The position numbers and the translations under genes were made by a program. A DNA stretch of 64,000 nucleotides from Sphingomonas_D zeicaulis (lineage in GTDB: Bacteria > Pseudomonadota > Alphaproteobacteria > Sphingomonadales > Sphingomonadaceae): NCBI RefSeq assembly GCF_050433225.1, contig NZ_JBNPXQ010000001.1, positions 1,240,001 to 1,304,000 on the forward strand, read 5' to 3'. Positions 57,383 to 64,000 of this stretch are shown piece by piece (the first letter of the stretch is position 1; every line of letters starts with the position of its first letter). The notes beneath the pieces are model-generated. The model did not search any database. It worked only from the letters and a program-made list of their open reading frames with translations, and was not told the DNA's origin.

Positions 57383-57646
57383 TTACTTGGCGGTAAAGGG
57401 ATCGACGCCGCTGCGAGCGATGAAGTCAGCGCGGGTCATGCAGACCATCCGGGCGATGCGCGAACCCGTCGGAGTGGTCTTGACGCAGACCTTTTGCTCG
57501 GCCGCCGGCTTGTCGGCGACAGGCACAGCCTGCTGCGGCGCGGCTGCACCGGCGATGGCGGGGACAGTTGCGAAGGCGGCGACGGCGCCCAGAACGGCCT
57601 GGGTGGCGGTGCGGGAAAGGTGGGCGAAGATCGGCTGACGGGTCAT
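57383..57646 (-). CDS. Small exported Cys-pair protein
   Basis: 87 residues with signal peptide MTRQPIFAHLSRTATQAVLG..VPAIAGAAA. The mature part has KVCVKTTPTGSRIARMVCMT followed by RADFIARSGVDPF. The C-x10-15-TGSRI-x-R-x-C pattern recurs in small secreted proteins of sphingomonads, and the two cysteines probably form a disulfide. Function unknown. Its stop lies 61 bp after the convergent amidohydrolase gene. Confidence 0.72.
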   Translation of the reverse strand: MTRQPIFAHLSRTATQAVLGAVAAFATVPAIAGAAAPQQAVPVADKPAAEQKVCVKTTPTGSRIARMVCMTRADFIARSGVDPFTAK

Positions 57647-57984
57647 CTCGAAATCCTTTCTGACGGAACCAGTTGGTAACCAGGCGGCGATGTCCGCCTG
57701 TGCCCGATATTCAGCAAGCGCTGTGCCAACTTCGAAAAAGCCCCGAAAAGCGGGGATTTCGCCGACCGGTTTGACGGATTTGAGGCATTTCAGCCGAAAA
57801 ATTTCCGATAATCTGCGATTATGACCGCTTATTGGCGAAATGTGCCGAGAGGTCCTCGCCGAAAGCGTCCGAATTCGAACGCCGGTCCGTTCGCGAACAG
57901 TGCAGTGTCCGGAAATGCGTTCGCCTGCCGGCCTTCCGGAAACCGGATGGCCGGCAGGCGTTGCGACCCGTCGCGCGGGGAGAG
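57647..57984. other. Intergenic region with a long hairpin
   Basis: 338 bp between the small exported protein and the second amidohydrolase, both read leftward. No credible gene. It carries the long stem-loop described separately at 57922-57960, a short GCCCCG/CGGGG hairpin near 57739-57757 and AT-rich DNA around 57790-57830 that could be the promoter of the small gene. Confidence 0.55.
57922..57960 (-). terminator. Long stem-loop after the second amidohydrolase
   Basis: CGCCTGCCGGCC, T, TCCGG, loop AAA, CCGGA, T, GGCCGGCAGGCG: 17 pairs with a single T-T mismatch, 24 bases after the stop of the leftward amidohydrolase gene. No U-run follows. Probable transcript end. Confidence 0.62.
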
Positions 57985-59550
57985 TTATTTGAAGCGGATG
58001 CCGTCCTTGATGACGATCGCCACATTCTTCATCACCCCGATATCCTCCAGCGGATTGCCGGCGACGACGATGACGTCGGCGATCTTGCCGACCTCGACGG
58101 TGCCGAGCGCGCTCGACATGCCCAGCATCTCGGCGCCGTTGCGGGTGGAGGCGATGATCGAGTCCATCGGCGTCATCCCCAGTTCGACCATATAGGCCAT
58201 CTCGGTGGCGTTGGGATCGTCCTGCTGGAAGTTGAGGAAGGAGGTGCTGTCCGTCCCCATCGAGAATTTGACGCCGGCCTTGATGAAGCGACGCATATTC
58301 TCGCGCGCGGTCTCACGCCCCTTCATCTGGTCGTTGAAGGAGGGGCCGGACTGGCCGAACATGTCGCTGTTGGAGGCGCGCTTCTCATAGAAGGCGAGGC
58401 CGCGATGATCGGGGTTGCGCTTGTTGTAGAGCATCTTGTCCCGATAATTCATGATAATGCGATATTCTTCAGGCGTCGATGACATGATGTAGTCGGTGGT
58501 GTTGAAGCGGTTGGGATCCATCTGATGCTCCGCCGCGGTCACCCTCACGCGCAGCAGCGTATCGGCAATCACACCCTTCTTCGCGAAACCGGCGATAGTC
58601 TTTTCGTCGAGCAGGAAGTCGGTCTCGAACGGATGCTCCAGCGTGTCGATGTCGAACTTGAGCAGGCGGGCGAACCCTTCCGGCGTGCTGTTGGCATGGA
58701 CGTCGATTTTCTTGCCGAGCGCATGGCCCTTGGCGATGATCTTGCGGAGCTGCTCGTCGGTAAAGTCGTTCTTGCCGTCGAACACTTCGTCACCGAGGTA
58801 GAGCTTCCAGTAATTGAACTCGGGGCCAGCGATCTTGGCGAGATCCTTGTCGATATCGTCGACCACAAAATAGGCGAAGTCGTTCTCCAGCCAGTCCATC
58901 GCCTCGGCGGGGGTACGGTTCTTTTCGGTATATTGCTGGAAGTGCTGACGGCTCATGATCAGCGCGCCGCCCAGCATGATCCGCGGTCCCGGGATCTGGC
59001 CGGAATCGATCTGCTGCTTCACCGGCAGCTCGCGCTTGTAGGGCCCGCTGGTCTGCCGCATCGTCGTTACGCCCTGCATCAGATACACGAATGCCTTGCG
59101 CGGCATGTTCGCGAAATTGGCTTCCCAGCGCGCACGCAGATCGGCGATCGGCAGGTCGGCCACCGGTGCGGGAAACAGCGGGTTCAACTGGATATGCTGG
59201 TTGGAATTGATCAGGCCGGGCATGATTGTCATGCCGCTGGCATCGAATACGCGCGCATCGGACGGGATCGGAATCGACCCGTCCGGGCCGACCGCCTTGA
59301 TCTTGCCGCCGTCGATCAACACCGTGTGGCGGGGCTTGGCCGGCGCGCCGGTGGCGTCGATCAGCAGGCCGTGGATCAGCGCGATCGGCGTTTCAACCTT
59401 ATAGGGCGCGGCCTGCGGGCCGAACCAGGCCTTGGGCGGCTGTTCGGTGGCAGCGGGGCCGGCGGGGGCCTGTGCGGTGGCGGCTGTGGCGGTAAACAGC
59501 GCGGCGCCGGTGAGCGCGACGGTGCGGAGAAGGCTGTTACGAAGGGTCAT
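57985..59550 (-). CDS. Secreted amidohydrolase with altered metal site
   Basis: 521 residues. Signal peptide MTLRNSLLRTVALTGAALFT..AQA. Amidohydrolase fold with beta-strand lead VLIDGGKIKAVGPDGSI. Where the family has D-x-H-x-H, this protein reads GLIN-S-N-Q-H (N115, N117, H119), so the first metal His is missing. Other ligands seem kept: YWKLYLGDE, KIDVHANSTPEG, DTLEHPFETD, SMGTDSTSFLN. Catalysis with one metal, or a changed reaction, is likely. GGAGG precedes ATG 59550. Sits directly downstream of, and on the same strand as, a TonB receptor (60 bp), suggesting a shared transcript. Confidence 0.88.
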   Translation of the reverse strand: MTLRNSLLRTVALTGAALFTATAATAQAPAGPAATEQPPKAWFGPQAAPYKVETPIALIHGLLIDATGAPAKPRHTVLIDGGKIKAVGPDGSIPIPSDARVFDASGMTIMPGLINSNQHIQLNPLFPAPVADLPIADLRARWEANFANMPRKAFVYLMQGVTTMRQTSGPYKRELPVKQQIDSGQIPGPRIMLGGALIMSRQHFQQYTEKNRTPAEAMDWLENDFAYFVVDDIDKDLAKIAGPEFNYWKLYLGDEVFDGKNDFTDEQLRKIIAKGHALGKKIDVHANSTPEGFARLLKFDIDTLEHPFETDFLLDEKTIAGFAKKGVIADTLLRVRVTAAEHQMDPNRFNTTDYIMSSTPEEYRIIMNYRDKMLYNKRNPDHRGLAFYEKRASNSDMFGQSGPSFNDQMKGRETARENMRRFIKAGVKFSMGTDSTSFLNFQQDDPNATEMAYMVELGMTPMDSIIASTRNGAEMLGMSSALGTVEVGKIADVIVVAGNPLEDIGVMKNVAIVIKDGIRFK

Positions 59551-59610
59551 GGATTTCCTCCCGACTGGCCCGGAGCGTCGCTGCGCCCCGGGCATTGAGG
59601 TCGAATTTCT

Positions 59611-61911
59611 CTAGAAGTGGTAGCCGAGGCTGACGCCCCAGGTGCGTGGATCGTTGAACGTGGCGCGCGCGGGCAGCGAGGCGGAGCCCGAGCCCAGGAT
59701 CGAGGTGCGGTAAAGCTTGTCGGTCAGGTTGCGCACCCAGCCGGCGATCTCGATGCCATTGTCATGCTTCAAGCCGATGCGGGCATTGGCGAAGAAGGCC
59801 TTTGGCTCCTTCACCGTCGGCGCATTGGCCAGGGCGACGAAGGTGGCGCTGGTGTAGCTGACATCCGCTTGCGCATAGGGGGTCAGCGATCCGAACAGGT
59901 TCTTCGGCTCCCAGCGGGCGAAACCGGTTGCCGAAATGTCCGGCGTATTGGGGGGGATCTGGCCGTCATAGCGGCCATTCTTGATCTTCGCGTCGTTCCA
60001 GTTGAAGCCGCCACGCAGCACCAGGGAGGGCACCGGATACCAGCTGATATCGCCTTCCACGCCATAGATGCGGGCGTCACCGGCGGTACCGAGGATGACC
60101 AGCGGCACGCCCGAGACATTGACCTGCGTGGTCGCCTGGAAATCCTTCCAGTCGTAATAATAGAAAGCGGTGTTCAGGCGCACGGTGCGGTCGAACAAGG
60201 CCGCCTTCACGCCGCCTTCATAGGCGGTGATCGTCTCCGGCGCGAACGGGGTGAGCTGGCCCACCGAGAATGCGATTGTCCCCGGGAAGCCGCCGCCCTT
60301 GAAGCCGGTGCTGACGTTCGCGTAGAGGTTGAGATCGGCGCTGGGCTCATATTTCAGCGAGACGCGCCATGTGCCGCGATCGGCGTTGATATGGTTCTCA
60401 TAGCCTTGCACCGGCACGGGGAAGGCCCCCGATCCGATCACCGACCCGTCATAGGAGAATTCCTTGCGCTCGCCAGTGTAGCGGCCGCCCGCGGTCAAGG
60501 TGAGCTGGTCGGTCAGCGCGTAATCGACCTGCGCAAAGGCGGCCAGTGACTCGGTCACCTGGCGATAGGTGGAAACGAATTCGGCCGAATAGGCGAATTG
60601 GTCGCTCTGGTCGAACAGCACGAAATCATCATTGGTGTCGCGGGTGTAATACATGCCGGCGATCCAGCTCAGCGCACCCCAGCCGTCGCCCGATCCCGCG
60701 CGCAACTCCTGCTGGAACACGCTCATACGCTGATCGCGATAATTGTCGCTCAGTACATAGGGTGAACCGTCGTCGGCGGTGCTGATCCGCTTATATTTGC
60801 GATAGCCGGTCACCGAGGTAAGGATGACCGGGCCGAAGTCGGCGTTCATCTTGAGCGAGACGCCGCCGCTATCGACATCGTTCTGGTTGCCGTAGACGAA
60901 GCTCGCATAAGCGGTGCGGGGATCGTCCTGCCGGTCCGAAAAGATCTGCAGGCCGGCAACGGGCGTGCCGCCCGGTCCCGTGCGCGGGATCGCATAGGAT
61001 CCGCAATTCGCCTCATCACGGACGCCGGTGGTGACATAGCCGCAGAAGGTGCGGCTGCCGTCCCTTTTAAGATTGCCGGTGTGCTGATAGGCCATCGCAT
61101 CGTCGTTGGTGGTCGAGTAATCGCCCACCAGCAGCGCGCTGAACACCGTGCCCGGTTCCCACAGCAGCGAGGCGCGGAACGCCTGCCGGTCGAGATCGCC
61201 GTTTCGCGTGCTGAAATCGCCGTGGCGAGGGCCGCTGACGATCAGATCCTGCCAGCCATGCCGCTGGTAGGAATTGGCGGCGATGCGCGCGGACAGGGTG
61301 TTGGTGATCGGCCCGCCGATGCCGACCTCTATCTCGCGCAGTGCCAGCGATCCGGCATCGACGCGCGCATCGACGCTTAGTTCGCGCGTCGGCCGCTTGG
61401 TTATCAGGTTGACCGCGCCGCCGGTGGTGTTGCGGCCATAGAAGGTGCCCTGCGGCCCCTTGAGCACCTCGACCCGCTCGAGATCGAAGAGTTGGACGCC
61501 GAGCATCGCGTTGGAGGGCAGGGCGATCTCATCGAGATAGGTGGTGACCGCGGGGTTCTGGTTGGTCTCCGAATTGTTCATGCCGATACCGCGCACGGTG
61601 AATTGCGGATCGGAGGTCGAGCCCGACACACGCACCGCGAGGCCGGGCGTTAGTCGCGACAGATCGCTCACCTGGGTGACGCGGAGGTCACGCAGAGAAT
61701 TGCCGTCGAAGGCGGTGATCGATGCCGGCACGTCCTGCAGGTTCTGGCTGCGGCGTTCGGCGGTGACGACGATGTCGCCGCTGTTGGTGCCGGTATCTTC
61801 GGCGCCGGGCTCGGTCTGCGCCGATGCGGGCGATGCGCCGGCAAGGGCCAGAATGGCCAGCCCGATCAGGCTGGTGGTCGAAAGATGAGCGCGCGTTCCT
61901 GGTAGCATCAT
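59611..61911 (-). CDS. TonB-dependent outer-membrane receptor
   Basis: 766 residues. Signal peptide through ALAGASPASAQ. TonB-box region GDIVVTAERRSQNLQDVPAS, plug motifs FTVRGIGMNNSETNQNPAVT and DLERVEVLKGPQGTFYGRNT, and a barrel ending in LGYHF. AAGGGG lies upstream of a GTG-ATG-ATG run; ATG 61911 was chosen. Followed by a secreted amidohydrolase and divergent from an FAD oxidoreductase, so it may import the substrate of these enzymes. The plug pattern (ERRSQNLQDVPASITAFDG) is that of the large sphingomonad receptor expansion. Confidence 0.94.
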   Translation of the reverse strand: MMLPGTRAHLSTTSLIGLAILALAGASPASAQTEPGAEDTGTNSGDIVVTAERRSQNLQDVPASITAFDGNSLRDLRVTQVSDLSRLTPGLAVRVSGSTSDPQFTVRGIGMNNSETNQNPAVTTYLDEIALPSNAMLGVQLFDLERVEVLKGPQGTFYGRNTTGGAVNLITKRPTRELSVDARVDAGSLALREIEVGIGGPITNTLSARIAANSYQRHGWQDLIVSGPRHGDFSTRNGDLDRQAFRASLLWEPGTVFSALLVGDYSTTNDDAMAYQHTGNLKRDGSRTFCGYVTTGVRDEANCGSYAIPRTGPGGTPVAGLQIFSDRQDDPRTAYASFVYGNQNDVDSGGVSLKMNADFGPVILTSVTGYRKYKRISTADDGSPYVLSDNYRDQRMSVFQQELRAGSGDGWGALSWIAGMYYTRDTNDDFVLFDQSDQFAYSAEFVSTYRQVTESLAAFAQVDYALTDQLTLTAGGRYTGERKEFSYDGSVIGSGAFPVPVQGYENHINADRGTWRVSLKYEPSADLNLYANVSTGFKGGGFPGTIAFSVGQLTPFAPETITAYEGGVKAALFDRTVRLNTAFYYYDWKDFQATTQVNVSGVPLVILGTAGDARIYGVEGDISWYPVPSLVLRGGFNWNDAKIKNGRYDGQIPPNTPDISATGFARWEPKNLFGSLTPYAQADVSYTSATFVALANAPTVKEPKAFFANARIGLKHDNGIEIAGWVRNLTDKLYRTSILGSGSASLPARATFNDPRTWGVSLGYHF

Positions 61912-62211
61912 CACGGGACCCCTTTTTCATCCGGCATGCCACGGCGCCGGGGACCGTCCGTTCCTCGCTTGCGATACTTTTTATGTGAATATGCATGCGA
62001 TATTGTGTGTAATCGCATTACAATGCAAGATGCTTGTCATTGAATCGTCACGGGGCAGGGCGGGTCTGAAAACGTTGAAAAACAGAGATGTTTGCCGTCG
62101 CTTGGCCGATGCCTGGCGTGGATCGGGTAATAACCGCGATTGGATAGCCCAAAGTGCCGGTGCTCTGTGCACGGGCGCGGCACGCCGATTCGCTCTCGGG
62201 ACGGCCGGCGC
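61912..62211. other. Divergent regulatory region, TonB receptor / FAD oxidoreductase
   Basis: 300 bp with an AT-rich centre (61975-62060) and no supported gene. It contains three copies of the hexamer TGCGAT (61970-61975 and 61996-62001 direct, 62012-62017 inverted), noted separately. A longer leftward frame across the 62.0-63.4 kb region is a shadow of the oxidoreductase gene. Confidence 0.5.
61970..62018. promoter_or_regulatory. Candidate operator cluster, TGCGAT sites
   Basis: ATGCGAT (61995-62001) and ATCGCAT (62012-62018) are 7-bp inverted arms 10 bp apart; a further direct TGCGAT lies at 61970-61975. The arms lie 84-107 bp upstream of the receptor start and in the AT-rich part of the divergent promoter region. 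The binding protein is unknown. Confidence 0.45.
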
Positions 62212-63504
62212 ATGAGCGGGCTTGCGGCTGATGGCGTACCCGTGTGGGGCGCGGGGGCGGGGGCGGTACCACGGCCGGCGCTGGACGGCAGCGTGCGTAC
62301 GGAAGTCGCGATCGTCGGTGGCGGCGTCGCTGGACTGTCGAGCGCGCTGCACCTCGCGCGCGCCGGGCTCGATGTGCTGCTGCTGGAGAGCGCGCGCATC
62401 GGCGCAGGCGCGACCGGCACCAGCGCCGGGGTGGTCGCACCGCAACTCGTGCGCACCACACCCGCCAAGGTGCTGCGGCGGCTGGGGAGGGATCGCGGCA
62501 CCGCGCTGCTGCGGTTCGTGGCCGAGAGCGGCCGGCATCTGTTTGATCTGATCGACCGGGAAGGGCTGGCGTGCGACGCGCGACCGGCGGGCTTCCTCGC
62601 GCCGGCAGCCGGGCAGGGCGCGGCGCGGCGGCTGGACGCGGTAATCGAGGAATGGCGCGGCGTGCGCAGCGACCTCAGCCTGCTCGATGCGGCCGAAGTC
62701 GCGCAGGCGACCGGCTGTCGCGGCTATGGCGCCGCGATCCACGATGCCAGCGGCGGAGCGGTCGATCCGCTGTTGCTCGCCCGCGGCCTCGCCGATCTTG
62801 CCGAACAGGCGGGCGCGCGGCTGCATGAGGCCAGCGCGGTGTGCGCGGTGGAGGGTGGCCCCGGCGCGTGGCGGCTCCGCACTGCCGGCGGCGAGGTGCT
62901 CGCGCGCACCGTGATCCTGGCCGCAAACGGCGGCAATGCGGCGCTGCGCCACGAACTGCGCGGATCGGTGCTGCCGCTGCCGGTGTGCGAGGTCGCGACC
63001 GAACCGCTGCCGGCGGAGATGCGCGCGGCGATCCTGCCCGGCGGCGAGAGCATGACCGATCTGGAGACCGACGTCTTCTCGATCCGCTATGCCGCCGGCT
63101 TTCGGCTCGTCACCGCCTTTCCTGCCTCCGACCGGCTGACGCATGAAGCGGCGACCGCCGGGGTCAATGCGCGGCTGGCGGCGATGCTTTCTGTCCACCG
63201 CCCGCTCGCACTCGACCATGTCTGGCAGGGCACCGCTTGGGTGAACACCGATCTGCTGCCGAGGCTGGTGCGCGTCGCCGAGGGGCTGGTCGCGGTGCAG
63301 GCGTGCAATGGCCGCGGCCTTGCGACCAATGTGCTGATCGGCCGCGAGGTCGCGCGCAGCCTCGGCCATCTGCCGGGCCAGCCTTTGCTCGCACTGGAGC
63401 CGCCGCGTCGGGTGAGCGGCTTCCTGATCGCTCGCCATCTGCCGCGACTCATCCTCGCCGCGGGACTCGCTACAAAGAAGATCCGCAGCGCCTTCACGCG
63501 CTGA
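62212..63504 (+). CDS. FAD-dependent oxidoreductase, DadA/PuuB-like
   Basis: 430 residues, DAO family. Dinucleotide-binding motif VAIVGGGVAGLSSALHLARA followed by GLDVLLLESARIGAGATGTS. C-terminal half has VWQGTAWVNTDLLPRLVRVA and VQACNGRGLATNVLIGREVA, typical of glycine/D-amino-acid oxidases and gamma-glutamylputrescine oxidases. The product would be an imino or keto acid plus amine. ATG 62212 (MSGLAADGV) has only a weak upstream site; an ATG at 62140 is in frame. Divergent from the TonB receptor. An amine or amino-acid substrate released by the nearby amidases is plausible. Confidence 0.86.
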   Translation: MSGLAADGVPVWGAGAGAVPRPALDGSVRTEVAIVGGGVAGLSSALHLARAGLDVLLLESARIGAGATGTSAGVVAPQLVRTTPAKVLRRLGRDRGTALLRFVAESGRHLFDLIDREGLACDARPAGFLAPAAGQGAARRLDAVIEEWRGVRSDLSLLDAAEVAQATGCRGYGAAIHDASGGAVDPLLLARGLADLAEQAGARLHEASAVCAVEGGPGAWRLRTAGGEVLARTVILAANGGNAALRHELRGSVLPLPVCEVATEPLPAEMRAAILPGGESMTDLETDVFSIRYAAGFRLVTAFPASDRLTHEAATAGVNARLAAMLSVHRPLALDHVWQGTAWVNTDLLPRLVRVAEGLVAVQACNGRGLATNVLIGREVARSLGHLPGQPLLALEPPRRVSGFLIARHLPRLILAAGLATKKIRSAFTR

Positions 63505-63528
63505 TTGGGCGTTCCGCCGAGACGATCC

Positions 63529-63557
63529 AGCCCGCGCGACCCCCTCGCGCGGGCTTT
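63529..63557 (+). terminator. Rho-independent terminator after the FAD oxidoreductase
   Basis: AGCCCGCGCGA, loop CCCCC, TCGCGCGGGCT: perfect 11-bp stem followed by TT, 24 bases after the stop. Short U-tract but strong stem. Confidence 0.75.
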
Positions 63558-63730
63558 AACATTGCCGTAACAAAGGATTTCCGCAGGCTGCGGCTGGCCC
63601 GCGCGGCGCACCGTCGCGCGTGACGATTCCTCACTTGCTTCAAGCCTAAATCAACCATAACATATGAAAAAGAATATGAATGCGAGGACGCGCAGGGGAA
63701 GCACGTTTCAAGGATATAAGGGGAATCACG

Positions 63731-64000
63731 ATGCAACGACGTAACGCACAGCTCTGGTCCTATGCCTCGCTCGCGGTGGTCGCGCTGGCGACCATGCCCG
63801 CTATTGCCATGGCGCAGAGCGAGGAGCCGGCCGCTGCCGCCGGCGGGATCGACGGCGATATCGTCGTCACCGCCCGCAAGCGCGGCGAGGAACGGCTGCA
63901 GGATATCCCGGCGTCGATCAGCGCGATCAGCGGCGACACGCTGGCCCGCACCGGCGCCACCGGCTTCCAGGATTTCGCCTATCGCGTGCCGGGCCTCACC
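63731..64000 (+). CDS. TonB-dependent receptor, N-terminal part (cut by window end)
   Basis: 90 codons visible. Signal peptide MQRRNAQLWSYASLAVVALA..AMAQ, then a TonB-box-like region GDIVVTARKRGEERLQDIPA and the start of the plug domain (SISAISGDTLARTGATGFQD, FAYRVPGLT). GGGGAA lies 6-7 bases before ATG 63731. It follows the FAD oxidoreductase and its terminator on the same strand and is the third TonB receptor in the window, the second in the last 5 kb. Confidence 0.9.
   Translation, partial: MQRRNAQLWSYASLAVVALATMPAIAMAQSEEPAAAAGGIDGDIVVTARKRGEERLQDIPASISAISGDTLARTGATGFQDFAYRVPGLT

Overview
The window is chromosomal DNA of high G+C content from an alphaproteobacterium. Sphingomonadaceae (a Sphingomonas-like genus) is the best fit. 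The support is the linkage trpF-trpB-trpA-accD-folC, the linkage hdaA-ppk1-ppx, the set lptD/pepA/holC, three large TonB-dependent receptors in 64 kb, S6 and L9 ribosomal proteins with charged C-terminal tails, and a reduced Hda-like protein. No rRNA, phage, transposase or CRISPR array was seen. One tRNA gene, tRNA-Ser(UGA), is present.

Layout. 1-4.6 kb: lptD (cut by the window start) faces away from pepA-holC, then ndk. 4.6-8.9 kb is a small accessory stretch: PoxB-type pyruvate oxidase, an SDR oxidoreductase with a divergent TetR regulator and two matching operator-like sites, a decayed DUF1761 gene, an orphan operator, a YCII-like protein and tRNA-Ser. 9-15.4 kb: cell-wall genes (MltB-type transglycosylase, rlpA, a PBP5-type carboxypeptidase) run into tmk-holB and a DUF2066-like protein. 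15.4-24.5 kb: hdaA-ppk1-ppx, the opposing rnd-I78 lipoprotein pair, aspS, ppk2, greB. 24.5-27.1 kb: an AmpG-like permease, a membrane-anchored TPR protein and a small convergent protein.

27.2-34.6 kb: the translationally coupled trpF-trpB-trpA-accD series with folC, read leftward, preceded by a TonB receptor. 35-40.4 kb: folE with a small exported protein, cstA with its YbdD-type partner, the rpsF-rpsR-rplI operon closed by a clear terminator, and an RcnB-like protein. 40.6-45.8 kb: fatty-acid genes fabD, fabG, acpP, fabF, then mltG and a peroxiredoxin.

46-64 kb is the most accessory part. A 1445-residue RTX-type calcium-binding protein carries a long internal duplication. A CoA-transferase, pirin and small proteins follow. 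The last 10 kb gathers a penicillin-acylase-family Ntn hydrolase, two secreted amidohydrolases, a TonB receptor, a DadA/PuuB-like FAD oxidoreductase and the start of another TonB receptor. Together they look like a locus for import and breakdown of N-acylated amino acids, peptides or related amides; the substrate is unknown.

Most candidates for something undescribed lie in the RTX repeat module, the amide-catabolism locus (including an amidohydrolase lacking the usual first metal-binding His) and several unassigned palindromes and repeats. All functional calls come from motif recognition by eye; no database search was run.
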